From a virus, in IMG/VR virus record IMGVR_UViG_3300003324_000465, positions 1-64,000 of that record: a stretch of 64,000 bases of DNA; one strand, given 5' to 3'. Positions within the stretch are counted from its first letter, which is position 1. The number at the start of each line of letters is the position of its first letter. Position numbers and translations under genes: made by a program. Below the pieces are notes generated by a model, which saw only the letters and a program-made list of their open reading frames with translations, was not told where the DNA came from and did not search any database. Of the stretch, positions 23,362 to 30,822 are shown piece by piece.

Positions 23362-23387
23362 CTTTCTCGTATATATTCCTTTTGTTA

Positions 23388-23522
23388 TTAATAAAGCTTG
23401 ATTGATTGAATAACAATACCTTCCTTTAACATCACAAGTAACACTGTTTCTAGCACATTACATGTGATATACATTGTTTCCAGTCTACCAGATACGGCAT
23501 TAAGGTATTCTATTTCTACCAT
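23388..23522 (-). CDS. small hypothetical protein (44 aa)
   Basis: AGGAGCATACTATA precedes the ATG. The product begins MVEIEYLNAVSGRLETM and has a hydrophobic middle (VLETVLLVML). It is the last gene before the terminator at 23335. Function unknown. Confidence 0.6.
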   Translation of the reverse strand: MVEIEYLNAVSGRLETMYITCNVLETVLLVMLKEGIVIQSIKLY

Positions 23523-23565
23523 TATAGTATGCTCCTATGCGTATAAATTGCGGGCCATTATTACA

Positions 23566-23733
23566 TTAGCTCAAAAGATCATCGGCTAATGCCCATGCGG
23601 TATCACAAGCTGCATTATCACTGCCGTTTATTGTAAACTCACTGCCGCCTATTCGCAATGTCAATTCATTTGCGCCGGTCTGGTACAGTTCAAAGTAAAA
23701 GCCCTTTATCTTGCGTGTACCTATATAAATCAT
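23566..23733 (-). CDS. small hypothetical protein (55 aa)
   Basis: Begins MIYIGTRKIKGFYFELYQTG and ends DTAWALADDLLS, a beta hairpin plus helix. AGAGAGG lies upstream. It is separated from its neighbours by intercistronic boxes on both sides, like most genes in this stretch. Confidence 0.65.
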   Translation of the reverse strand: MIYIGTRKIKGFYFELYQTGANELTLRIGGSEFTINGSDNAACDTAWALADDLLS

Positions 23734-23771
23734 TGTTATAACCTCTCTGTATATAATGCGCGGCTCTGTTA

Positions 23772-24002
23772 TTATAGATAGTTGTTTCTTGCCATTGTCA
23801 GTATAGTAATAAGCTGATCTATCTGCTGTACCGTAGTAATATCGATACGTTCCACAGACTCACCCGTAGGGGCATTATCATTCGGTACAGTCTGAATGAT
23901 GAACACACGATTCTTATCAATTACTACGTGCGTGCTATGTGGTTCTTCATTCAGATCATCGGTAAGATGAACACGAATAGCGGCTAATTGATTGCTTTTC
24001 AT
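23772..24002 (-). CDS. hypothetical protein (76 aa)
   Basis: AGAAAGGTTTAATACC precedes the ATG. A soluble beta-helix product (MKSNQLAAIRVHL...ITTVQQIDQLITIL). No recognised domain. Confidence 0.65.
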   Translation of the reverse strand: MKSNQLAAIRVHLTDDLNEEPHSTHVVIDKNRVFIIQTVPNDNAPTGESVERIDITTVQQIDQLITILTMARNNYL

Positions 24003-24052
24003 GGTATTAAACCTTTCTGTGATATATTGCGCGGCTATTATTCACGAGGATA

Positions 24053-24277
24053 TTATGCTGTATAATCCTCATACCATTGCTTATTCTCATACCATTGCAC
24101 GCTTGCACAGTTATTGCTATCACGCAGGAATTGACAAAACGTATCTGCGCTATCCTTTGCACTAAAATACTGGAAATAGTCCTGATGATCGGTAATGGAT
24201 GTCCAGAGCACACGGTACATATAACCGCAGTCACGTAGTGAGCTATCAATAGCTGGAGTAAGGTTGTCGATCAGCAT
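24053..24277 (-). CDS. hypothetical protein (74 aa)
   Basis: AGAAAGGATGCTGCC precedes the ATG. Contains VLWTSITDHQDYFQYFSAKD and an aromatic C-terminus (WYENKQWYEDYTA). This frame is chosen over an overlapping one at 24007-24249, which would run through the box between genes. Confidence 0.62.
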   Translation of the reverse strand: MLIDNLTPAIDSSLRDCGYMYRVLWTSITDHQDYFQYFSAKDSADTFCQFLRDSNNCASVQWYENKQWYEDYTA

Positions 24278-24355
24278 GGCAGCATCCTTTCTTATATGTC
24301 AAGTATGACAGGATTACCGTTATACATACCCACATTATAAAACGCGGGGCGATTA

Positions 24356-24523
24356 TTAGCGCGGCTTGTGATAATCGATATGAATATTATAGAAAATATC
24401 AAATAACCGGGCCTCTTCTTCAACAGCCGCATCATAATCGGTATAATTACCGTTACGCAAGTTGCGTTGCGCAATAACCCATGCATTACGTGCGTCGTTC
24501 AGTTGATAGATTGTAGGGATCAT
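24356..24523 (-). CDS. small hypothetical protein (55 aa)
   Basis: AGAAAGGTGAATATA precedes the ATG. The product (MIPTIYQLNDARNAWVIAQR...YDAAVEEEARLFDIFYNI) is helical and charged, more protein-like than the alternative frame here. It is followed by an intercistronic box. Confidence 0.65.
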   Translation of the reverse strand: MIPTIYQLNDARNAWVIAQRNLRNGNYTDYDAAVEEEARLFDIFYNIHIDYHKPR

Positions 24524-24580
24524 TATATTCACCTTTCTGTATATACTGCGCGGCTATTATACACGCGCCCATCGCAGTTA

Positions 24581-24826
24581 TTAACTAATAAGGTCATTAA
24601 GCACGTTCAGAATGCTGGACAATTGCGTTTCTAGTCTATCAGTATCATACATGCTGATTGAAAGCATCCTGCCGTTGAACTGAAAAGCAAGCTGATTAAA
24701 ATGTGTGAACATAGTCATAGTCACGGTAATATCAGTGATGGTCATAGAGTGATACTGAAGAACACCAGAGCTATAAGCCTGATAGATCAGATTAGCGATT
24801 GTGTCTATAAATGTCTTCTGAAACAT
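24581..24826 (-). CDS. hypothetical protein (81 aa)
   Basis: AAAGGTAGACGAGC precedes the ATG. A helix-strand-helix product (FIDTIANLIYQAY...LETQLSSILNVLNDLIS). Unrecognised. Confidence 0.62.
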   Translation of the reverse strand: MFQKTFIDTIANLIYQAYSSGVLQYHSMTITDITVTMTMFTHFNQLAFQFNGRMLSISMYDTDRLETQLSSILNVLNDLIS

Positions 24827-24842
24827 GCTCGTCTACCTTTCT

Positions 24843-24983
24843 TTATTCAGTAACCTTGACGATCTGCCGACAATTGAATTTAATAATTGCGGTCATCTGT
24901 GCTGCAAGGCGATCAATATCCTTGATCTTCACTGTCTGGTGTGTATCGTCTGACTTCAGGAAAGTGATTGTATACGTCTTCAT
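24843..24983 (-). CDS. small hypothetical protein (46 aa)
   Basis: First gene behind the promoter at 25021-25049, with GAAAGGTACAGGCA upstream of the ATG. Begins MKTYTITFLKSDDTHQTVKI and ends FNCRQIVKVTE, a small all-beta protein plan ('T+TF..SD....++...+...V') common among phage accessory genes. Confidence 0.65.
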   Translation of the reverse strand: MKTYTITFLKSDDTHQTVKIKDIDRLAAQMTAIIKFNCRQIVKVTE

Positions 24984-25020
24984 TGCCTGTACCTTTCGCT
25001 ATTGTTTTCCTCACAACCCT

Positions 25021-25072
25021 ATGATACCACAGGACTATATGGAATGCAATATCGAAACCGTGTAGATTCTAA
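25021..25072 (-). promoter_or_regulatory. promoter with shared operator-like block
   Basis: Minus strand: TTGCAT (25044-25049), 17 bp, TATCAT (25021-25026). Over and upstream of the -35 box lies AGAATCTACACGGTTTCGAT (to about 25071), nearly the same as at the promoters near 28.09, 30.23, 32.28 and 34.39 kb. It drives the short genes at 23.4-25.0 kb. Confidence 0.8.
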
Positions 25073-25099
25073 GGAATATTTTAAGGAATATTTTTGAGG

Positions 25100-25212
25100 A
25101 TAAAATTATAGGAGACATTCTAAGACGTTGAAAATATCAAAACGACCTGAGATACTGGTTTGATACTATCGTGTCTTAGAATGTCTCCTAGGGGTATTGT
25201 AGGGCATTCTGT
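25100..25212 (-). repeat. operon-end inverted-repeat element, copy 3
   Basis: On the minus strand it starts CACAGAATGCCCTACAATACC just after the stop of the 25215 gene. The arms pair perfectly over 16 bp: GGAGACATTCTAAGAC (25111-25126) with GTCTTAGAATGTCTCC (25173-25188). The spacer includes GATACTGGTTTGATACTAT, shared with copies 1 and 4. Confidence 0.85.
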
Positions 25213-25214
25213 GA

Positions 25215-25520
25215 TTATTGATCAGGGAAGAGTGTAGTATATCTGGTAAGCATGTCAAGCATACGCTTATAGGTAGTACCTGAAACCTTTGTAAGCAAGG
25301 TAGCGCAATAGCATTGAATACCATGGGGGGTCATTACAAAGGTATCCTCATCGTTGTTATACACAATAACGCCATTGTACAAAAATGCGGCAAGAGTCTT
25401 ATAGTCGATATGTTCTGAGAGTGTGGTAAAATTGGTTATTCCGTTTGTAAGTATATGCTCAATCGCATTCATTTGAGCATAGCTGAAGTCACTGTGTACG
25501 AATTTAAGTGCTTTAGCCAT
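25215..25520 (-). CDS. hypothetical protein (101 aa), paralogous pair
   Basis: Clearly related to the 98-residue product at 33413-33709: both have 'Q..AIE.IL', a 'T(L)..+...' helix, 'L.AF+.N.+V.+.N(D/E)', 'T..GIQ.YCAT(L/I)LTK..G.T+.R+'. AGAAAGGATACCTGTT precedes the ATG. Function unknown, but retention of two copies in one phage suggests paired roles. Confidence 0.7.
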   Translation of the reverse strand: MAKALKFVHSDFSYAQMNAIEHILTNGITNFTTLSEHIDYKTLAAFLYNGVIVYNNDEDTFVMTPHGIQCYCATLLTKVSGTTYKRMLDMLTRYTTLFPDQ

Positions 25521-25559
25521 AACAGGTATCCTTTCTTACGAGTAATAATTGGCGGGGCA

Positions 25560-25730
25560 TTATTTATGAATCACAAACATTGTTAAACCATGTTCATCAA
25601 ACATAGGCGTCATAGTGATAATATCAGTAAATGAAACCGTCGAAGATAGTTTAAACAGCGCTATAGCAAGCATCTCCTCATATCCTCTAGTACCGTTGCA
25701 AGGTACAAAGATACGCTTAACATTATCCAT
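25560..25730 (-). CDS. hypothetical protein (56 aa)
   Basis: AAGAAAGGATATATGTAT precedes the ATG. MDNVKRIFVPCNGTRGYEEM has a strand and loop, then a helix and FTDIITMTPMFDEHG. It lies between two intercistronic boxes. Unrecognised. Confidence 0.62.
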   Translation of the reverse strand: MDNVKRIFVPCNGTRGYEEMLAIALFKLSSTVSFTDIITMTPMFDEHGLTMFVIHK

Positions 25731-25765
25731 ATACATATATCCTTTCTTATATAGTGCGCGCCGGA

Positions 25766-25963
25766 TTATACACGGCGACCTTTAATTATATATCTTCCAG
25801 TACCGTCACGCTTTACATATGGTATATCCCGTAATGCTCGTGAGATTTGAGAAGGCTTGTATGTTTCGAGCGCAACATCCATGGCGGTCATTACATCCAT
25901 AACGTTAAACCATCTGTTTCCCGGAATGGATTCCAATGCTTTCTTTACTGCTTGCTTGATCAT
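25766..25963 (-). CDS. small winged-helix-like protein (65 aa)
   Basis: The ATG at 25963 is chosen because GAAAGGGG lies about 8 nt upstream; an ATG 18 nt earlier overlaps that site. The product runs ALESIPGNRWFNVMDVMTAM, then QISRALRDIPYVKRDGTGRY: helix, helix, 'SRALR' recognition-type helix and a beta wing, as in small phage DNA-binding proteins. Confidence 0.6.
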   Translation of the reverse strand: MIKQAVKKALESIPGNRWFNVMDVMTAMDVALETYKPSQISRALRDIPYVKRDGTGRYIIKGRRV

Positions 25964-26005
25964 TGTGTTTTCCCCTTTCATTCAAAATATCAGAAATAAT
26001 CCGTA

Positions 26006-26323
26006 CTAAAGCACCACTTTCGGGTATTCAAGATTATTATCTGTAACATACTGATTGATACCGTCAATCCATCCACGCAACCAATCATGATGATATTGTG
26101 TCGATAAACGAGCATACTCTTTAACGTCTGGTTTATCATTCTTACCTGAATTAAAAACATATGGCCCGCCAGGGATATAACCACCAATTACAGATGGATG
26201 CTTAAAATTGCTTCCTCTTGTTAACCATATATATCCATCATTATATCCATCATCATATCCCTGTTCATTGATCACAGATGGATTAGGATCAAGGATATGA
26301 GGAAAACTTTCTTTTGCATTCAT
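26006..26323 (-). CDS. hypothetical protein (105 aa)
   Basis: ATG at 26323 preceded by GGGAG at 8 nt. Notable phrases are GYDDGYNDGYIWLTRGSNFK and YHHDWLRGWIDGI, the 'G..DG...' pattern seen in phage ribosome modulation factor-like small proteins ('GR.AG..G...NPY....HH.W..GW..G'). The likeness to that RMF-type pattern is suggestive only. Confidence 0.6.
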   Translation of the reverse strand: MNAKESFPHILDPNPSVINEQGYDDGYNDGYIWLTRGSNFKHPSVIGGYIPGGPYVFNSGKNDKPDVKEYARLSTQYHHDWLRGWIDGINQYVTDNNLEYPKVVL

Positions 26324-26328
26324 GCTAT

Positions 26329-26562
26329 TTACTCCCATGTTACATCATCGGCTATACTACCATCATATTTTGGTAATGCTATACCATGGTGTGCTAATGT
26401 TTGTTCTAATTGTTTAATCCTTTCACGATATATCTGATGGTCTTGCCACAGAAGATCGGCTACTTGCTTATAATATTTCTCCTTCCAGGATTTAGATAAT
26501 ATCCAAAAATCCATACCACCAAAACGATTACGCAAGAATGCGGCTATTGTTTCTTTATCCAT
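26329..26562 (-). CDS. hypothetical protein (77 aa)
   Basis: ATG at 26562 preferred, AAGGA 10 nt upstream. A helical product: RNRFGGMDFWILSKSWKEKY...QIYRERIKQLEQTLAHHGI. Unrecognised. Confidence 0.6.
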   Translation of the reverse strand: MDKETIAAFLRNRFGGMDFWILSKSWKEKYYKQVADLLWQDHQIYRERIKQLEQTLAHHGIALPKYDGSIADDVTWE

Positions 26563-26595
26563 GATACATTGATCCTTATATATAATGCCGGGCAA

Positions 26596-27126
26596 TTATT
26601 CATAGATAATGTGGCTATCCAATACGCGATACAGTTCATCTCTGCCGGGCTTCATGTGGTTAAGCTCTAAAGAAAGCTTGACAGCACTTACAAGCTCATC
26701 GGCTCGGCCTACTGTTTCCGTAATATCTTCACTGGTTGTCACTACTGCTATTACTGCATAGAGATTGTTATCATGTAGTACGTAGTCAAGCCGCTTGACA
26801 AAAGCTTCCATATTACTATCGTCACTAGGGATAATGACAATTTCATCTCCTCCCCATCTGATAACTGTATCGGTATGCCGAAAATTGTCTACAAAAGAGC
26901 AAATGAGCTTGTCTACACCATCCATTGTAAAAGCATGATTCGCCGCGTGCATATTTGCAATATCGATTTGAACAAGCTTATGATCTGAGCAAATCGGCTT
27001 GCTCGCAACAGCATTACGATTCAAGATACCGCCAAAAGCTTGATCACATTCAAGATACCCTATCCGTTTCTGCTGCTCCATAACGAGTGCAATCAGTTCT
27101 TCGCGGCTCATATCTTGAATGTTCAT
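26596..27126 (-). CDS. GGDEF-domain nucleotide cyclase-like protein
   Basis: After a short coiled-coil-like N-terminus, the 176-residue protein follows the GGDEF fold: DQAFGGILNRNA (for D.LTGL.NR) at about 28-39, VQIDIANMHAANHAFTMDG at 52-70 (Asp55 metal ligand), RWGGDEIVIIPSDD at 90-103 (GGDEI in place of GGDEF), and GRADELVSAVK near the end. GGDEF enzymes make c-di-GMP or related cyclic dinucleotides. There is no sensor domain, so it would be constitutive or protein-regulated. It stands alone behind its own promoter. Confidence 0.82.
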   Translation of the reverse strand: MNIQDMSREELIALVMEQQKRIGYLECDQAFGGILNRNAVASKPICSDHKLVQIDIANMHAANHAFTMDGVDKLICSFVDNFRHTDTVIRWGGDEIVIIPSDDSNMEAFVKRLDYVLHDNNLYAVIAVVTTSEDITETVGRADELVSAVKLSLELNHMKPGRDELYRVLDSHIIYE

Positions 27127-27165
27127 TGTAGTATCCTGTATTGTCTAAGCGGCTTCGTTGAATGG

Positions 27166-27195
27166 AGTATAGCATGGGAGCATAGGCTAGTACAA
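27166..27195 (-). promoter_or_regulatory. sigma70-type promoter of the GGDEF gene
   Basis: Minus strand: TTGTAC (27190-27195), 18 bp, TATACT (27166-27171), about 40 bp before the ATG at 27126. Confidence 0.7.
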
Positions 27196-27253
27196 TGGTA
27201 TCATGGTCCTATATGAAATTAGTACCTAATCACTATGAAAATAATTGCACCAA

Positions 27254-27502
27254 TTATGCGTAGCTCTGAACCGTATAGCCCTTATCTTTCAAAGCATCTG
27301 CGAGATCATTAATACTGTGAAGACGGCTAAAATTATGTACGTATACCTCAGCATGCGTAGGAAACATACACATCAGATTAACCGCATCCTCTAGCGCTTG
27401 TGCTGTAACATTCCATGACCGTTCATCATTCACATAGCATGTGATCTGAGCATATCCACTACTGGTACTGCGGATAATGAGCTGAAATTTACCAGTAATC
27501 AT
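27254..27502 (-). CDS. hypothetical protein (82 aa)
   Basis: ATG at 27502 chosen for AGAAAGGATATTCCC upstream. A beta-rich start (MITGKFQLIIRSTSSGYAQI), then VTAQALEDAVNLMCMF and ADALKDKGYTVQ. Unrecognised. Confidence 0.62.
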   Translation of the reverse strand: MITGKFQLIIRSTSSGYAQITCYVNDERSWNVTAQALEDAVNLMCMFPTHAEVYVHNFSRLHSINDLADALKDKGYTVQSYA

Positions 27503-27533
27503 GGGAATATCCTTTCTGATAGCCATATCATTA

Positions 27534-27749
27534 TTACAAATAGCCGATGAATGTAACAGTGCTGTATGTGCCATTTGTATACTCTACGCATTGAAACATC
27601 TTTTTACCTTTTGGCCGGACAAGAGTAAGATCACGAGTAACATTGTTTTCACGCATAACTCTTGCCATATTGATCAAGCCATCTGATTCTAACTGATCTG
27701 GTGTTTTTGCGCTAATGATTTGATATTCGATATTGTCTATGGTAATCAT
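27534..27749 (-). CDS. hypothetical protein (71 aa)
   Basis: AGGAGACACATAAC precedes the ATG. MITIDNIEYQIISAKTPDQL opens a small alpha/beta protein, then DLTLVRPKGKKMFQCVEY. Unrecognised. Confidence 0.65.
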   Translation of the reverse strand: MITIDNIEYQIISAKTPDQLESDGLINMARVMRENNVTRDLTLVRPKGKKMFQCVEYTNGTYSTVTFIGYL

Positions 27750-27783
27750 GTTATGTGTCTCCTGATATTACTGCGGCGCATTA

Positions 27784-28029
27784 TTAGTAATCGTTAGCGT
27801 ATATGTCAATATCACGCAAAATGCTATCGGATACGCCATCCTCCATAATTGTAGGATCAATTACAAATGTAATCTCATCTCGCATATATCCCCAAGTCAT
27901 AACCTGCTTAATATAACTAGCGGTGTCTTGCCAAACGTTCTTTAGCATTGTTGTATCGACAACATTACCGTCGTGTCGAGCTTTGGCGTAGTAGCTACCG
28001 TTTACTTGGAAGAATTTAACCTCTAGCAT
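27784..28029 (-). CDS. hypothetical protein (81 aa)
   Basis: First gene behind the promoter at 28067-28095. MLEVKFFQVNGSYYAKARHD is beta-rich and followed by VWQDTASYIKQVMTWGY. Unrecognised. Confidence 0.65.
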   Translation of the reverse strand: MLEVKFFQVNGSYYAKARHDGNVVDTTMLKNVWQDTASYIKQVMTWGYMRDEITFVIDPTIMEDGVSDSILRDIDIYANDY

Positions 28030-28066
28030 TGTCTTCAGCCTTTCAGATTGTTTGCCTCACACCAGA

Positions 28067-28117
28067 ATGATACCATGATCTATGGCCAGAGTCAATACTG
28101 AAACCGTGTAGTTTTTA
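28067..28117 (-). promoter_or_regulatory. promoter with shared operator-like block
   Basis: Minus strand: TTGACT (28090-28095), 17 bp ending CATGG, TATCAT (28067-28072). CTACACGGTTTCAGTATTGA overlaps and precedes the -35 box, a copy of the block shared by five promoters. Confidence 0.85.
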
Positions 28118-28151
28118 AGGAATATTTCGGGGATTATTTTTTTTTAGGATT

Positions 28152-28260
28152 GTACAGGAGCCATTTTAAGAGGCGATAATTTTCAAAATGACGTGAGATA
28201 CCAGTTTGATCCTATCATCGCTCTCAGAGCTTCCCAGGGGCCTTACAGGGCATCCTAAGA
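28152..28260 (-). repeat. operon-end inverted-repeat element, copy 4
   Basis: Minus-strand start AGGATGCCCTGTAAGGCCCC. One arm, GGAAGCTCTGAGAGCG (in 28213-28234), is identical to copy 2; the other arm, CGCCTCTTAAAATGGCTCC (about 28157-28175), pairs imperfectly. The spacer has GGATCAAACTGGTATCTCAC, shared with copies 1 and 3. It lies between the helicase terminator and the next promoter. Confidence 0.75.
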
Positions 28261-28274
28261 AATAGCTGTCATGT

Positions 28275-28305
28275 AAAAAGAGTCTAGGGTTTAGTCCTAG
28301 ACTCT
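28275..28305 (-). terminator. intrinsic terminator of the helicase gene
   Basis: AGAGTCTAGG pairs with CCTAGACTCT around a 7-nt loop and is followed by TTTTTAC on the minus strand, about 20 nt after the stop codon. Confidence 0.92.
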
Positions 28306-28326
28306 CTGGTGCTTTATACTGGTACG

Positions 28327-29946
28327 TTAATCCACTAATACCAAATGGCTTTTGGCTCTGGTAATGCCCACATAATGCACATGTTTTTCCTGGGCTATCT
28401 GTTCTTCTAACCGCATTGGCAATTCAACACGGCTATAGTCAAAGATGAAGACCTTATCGGCTTCGTTACCCTTGACTCGATGAATAGTTGATAGCTGTAC
28501 TGCGTTCTTCTCATTCGTATCACTGAAGAGTGTAGTAATCTTGGCCCTAAGCTCTGTCAAATCCTCCATTCCCTCTGTAAGAGCAATAAGAGTATCGATC
28601 TTATCGTTTAATGCTTGCCGCGCATTATCTGCCTTCTTACCACGAGCTTCTAACTTTTCAAGCTCCTTATTGCGGTATTTCTCTGCTTTATCAATCAATT
28701 CAGGAATATCTTGAGCCTTGAGTTTCTTAATAAGGGCTAACATACCTTTGCCAAAATCGCGCCCTTTTACAAAGACTGGTACACCAGCACGCATAAGACC
28801 GTATGCTACGCTAATAAGGGGAGCGGTACGACGGCAAATACCCATATCACCGGGTTTAATAGATTCAATAGCTTTGTTAAGCCCCATTGATTCTACAATA
28901 CCGATAGGAGCATCATCCATTGCACGAATATGCGGTACAATTTGTTGTGCTCTGTCAATAATCGCTACTGCGCAACGTCTGCTCACTGTTAAGGGTAATG
29001 ACTCGACACCGCGATTAGTTGTACTCAAGTATGTATTAAAGTCTCGCATGCTATTTGTATTGGCACCAGCAAAACCATAAATACTTTGATACTCGTCGCC
29101 TACACCAAAAAAACGACCAGTCTTACCTAAAGCGAGTATTGCAATATATTGCTGTAGTTTATTAAAATCCTGTAGCTCATCTGCGATTACAACGTCAAAT
29201 GTTTCTATCGCTATCTTGTGAGTGTACACAAAATAGAGCATATCAGTGAAATCGACCACATTTCGGCTATTTACACTCGCTTTGATAACTTGCGGGACAA
29301 TTGTATACACCATGCTACGATGATCATTCAGATCAATACCATATGTATCCACAATGGAATCTAGCTCTTGCTCGTCTTTACCTTCAAACAAGTTATATTT
29401 GCAAAGCTCTACAATCCTTCGTGTAGCTGCTTTGATGTAATCACTGTTGTCATCTTCAGGCACAAAGCCGTCAATGATACCGTCAAGTTTATTCTCATCT
29501 AGTGTAACACGAGGATTCCAGCGCTTTACTTGCTGAAAGCTAAAGCTGTGCATGGTCTTAACCATGATCTCTTGAGGTAAACGCTGTTCTAGTTCTTTAA
29601 CAATATGCGTGTTAAACGCTACAAAAAGCTGCTTTACTGCTTTCTGTTGCTGCATAAGCATAGAACCGTGAACGATCGTGAATGTTTTCCCGCATCCCGC
29701 ACCAGCTTTAACAATTAAATGTTTATTGCTTTGCAGCATAGTATTCCAGATTGCTTCTTGCTCTGGTGATCCTTGCACACTAGTGTTTAGCGTAATTGAG
29801 CTACGATCAGCTTTAGGAGCTTTAAATGGCTTATAACCATTGCACTTTGGGAAACCAGAACATCCGTAGAATTGAAAGTCTGTACCCTTCTTCGTGCGGA
29901 GTACCATGGGCTTATTGCATTTGGGGCATGTTTCTGTAGCGGTCAT
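28327..29946 (-). CDS. UvrD/REP-type SF1 helicase with N-terminal zinc finger
   Basis: The 539-residue protein starts with a topoisomerase-type zinc finger (CPKCNKPMVLR...FYGCSGFPKC, about 7-35). The SF1A motifs follow: AGAGCGKTFT (81-90), FVAFNTHIVKEL (Ia), DVVIADELQDFN (II), FFGVGDEYQSIYGFAGA (III), STIHRVKGNEADKVFIF (V) and VHYVGITRAKSHLVLV (VI). It unwinds DNA 3' to 5' using ATP; the roles are likely in recombination, repair or replication restart. The helical 2B insertion is short. AGAAGGATACACAACG precedes the ATG. A similar zinc finger is on the 32979-33398 protein. Confidence 0.93.
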   Translation of the reverse strand: MTATETCPKCNKPMVLRTKKGTDFQFYGCSGFPKCNGYKPFKAPKADRSSITLNTSVQGSPEQEAIWNTMLQSNKHLIVKAGAGCGKTFTIVHGSMLMQQQKAVKQLFVAFNTHIVKELEQRLPQEIMVKTMHSFSFQQVKRWNPRVTLDENKLDGIIDGFVPEDDNSDYIKAATRRIVELCKYNLFEGKDEQELDSIVDTYGIDLNDHRSMVYTIVPQVIKASVNSRNVVDFTDMLYFVYTHKIAIETFDVVIADELQDFNKLQQYIAILALGKTGRFFGVGDEYQSIYGFAGANTNSMRDFNTYLSTTNRGVESLPLTVSRRCAVAIIDRAQQIVPHIRAMDDAPIGIVESMGLNKAIESIKPGDMGICRRTAPLISVAYGLMRAGVPVFVKGRDFGKGMLALIKKLKAQDIPELIDKAEKYRNKELEKLEARGKKADNARQALNDKIDTLIALTEGMEDLTELRAKITTLFSDTNEKNAVQLSTIHRVKGNEADKVFIFDYSRVELPMRLEEQIAQEKHVHYVGITRAKSHLVLVD

Positions 29947-29989
29947 CGTTGTGTATCCTTCTGTATTACAAAGAAGACGTAAGTAGATC

Positions 29990-30166
29990 CTACCGATACA
30001 TCATAGATACATCATGTTGATCATCCGTTAGTTCAAACATTGCTGTAGTATTAATGTTACCCCAAAGAAGGTAAAAACCTTCTGGATGATCAATCGGCAG
30101 CATATCAGTAATCCATGTGTCTACAATATCATGCTTGTGCATATCTATTTTGTAAATAATGTACAT
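29990..30166 (-). CDS. hypothetical protein (58 aa)
   Basis: AAGGAAAGGGCATAAAACC precedes the ATG. MYIIYKIDMHKHDIVDTWIT then GFYLLWGNINT; a beta hairpin with helix. First gene behind the promoter at 30208. Unrecognised. Confidence 0.65.
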   Translation of the reverse strand: MYIIYKIDMHKHDIVDTWITDMLPIDHPEGFYLLWGNINTTAMFELTDDQHDVSMMYR

Positions 30167-30207
30167 GGTTTTATGCCCTTTCCTTGTAAGATTGTTTCAT
30201 TGCCTCT

Positions 30208-30259
30208 ATGATACCATGACCGTTCCGGCAATGTCAATATCGAAAGCGTGTAGATTCTA
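30208..30259 (-). promoter_or_regulatory. promoter with shared operator-like block
   Basis: Minus strand: TTGACA (30232-30237), 18 bp ending CATGG, TATCAT (30208-30213). AATCTACACGCTTTCGATAT lies over and upstream of -35. It should drive the 30.0 kb gene and the helicase. Confidence 0.85.
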
Positions 30260-30265
30260 GGGAGT

Positions 30266-30505
30266 TTATTTAATGCCTAGAATCTGCTTTTGATTGTTAG
30301 GGATAAAGACACGGCGGCATCCATCTGGCAATTGATAGCGGGTGTCATGGCCGATGCTATCTTTGAAAAATACCTGTACATACCATTGATCGCGCCAATT
30401 GCAAACCCGACCGCCTAGGAAACCTTCTTGCATTGCTAATGCATTAAAAATGCTATTTGCATCTTCTTCAGAATAGATCGTATCGAATAATTGAATAGCA
30501 TTCAT
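30266..30505 (-). CDS. hypothetical protein (79 aa)
   Basis: GAGAAAGGCTAAAATC precedes the ATG. MNAIQLFDTIYSEEDANSIF and RDQWYVQVFF...LPDGCRRVFIP, a helix then beta sheet. Unrecognised. Confidence 0.65.
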   Translation of the reverse strand: MNAIQLFDTIYSEEDANSIFNALAMQEGFLGGRVCNWRDQWYVQVFFKDSIGHDTRYQLPDGCRRVFIPNNQKQILGIK

Positions 30506-30509
30506 GATT

Positions 30510-30791
30510 TTAGCCTTTCTCGTTTAGCAAGTAACGCAATCCTTCGTAAGCTATGCTGTTCTTTATCGGTAATTCACCATTTGGCCCAATGAATTTATAT
30601 TGTAATATAAATCTATATATTTCCTCTGATTGTTCATCATTCCAATAATTTAATATTTCCCTACAGTATATATCGATAGCACCATCTTTACGACGGTTTA
30701 TAATATATTTCGATCTATGTATATTTTGCTTCGCCGCTATTTTTACTGTTTCGTATTGTTCCTTTGTTAAACCTATCAGTAGACTATACAT
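30510..30791 (-). CDS. hypothetical protein (93 aa)
   Basis: AAAGGATAGCTCAT precedes the ATG. Includes TKEQYETVKIAAKQNI and IYCREILNYWNDEQSEEIYR. Mostly helical and unrecognised. Four bases from the next gene. Confidence 0.65.
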   Translation of the reverse strand: MYSLLIGLTKEQYETVKIAAKQNIHRSKYIINRRKDGAIDIYCREILNYWNDEQSEEIYRFILQYKFIGPNGELPIKNSIAYEGLRYLLNEKG

Positions 30792-30822
30792 ATGAGCTAT
30801 CCTTTATGTAGACTATTACATT

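Noticed and set aside
23300-23387. 37-codon minus-strand frame starting MMGFFFVLG
   Set aside because: Its start codon region coincides with the terminator stem and T-run at 23335-23361.
24007-24486. Alternative minus-strand frames at 24007-24249 and 24292-24486
   Set aside because: They run through intercistronic boxes or lack ribosome sites; the frames at 24053-24277 and 24356-24523 fit spacing and composition better.
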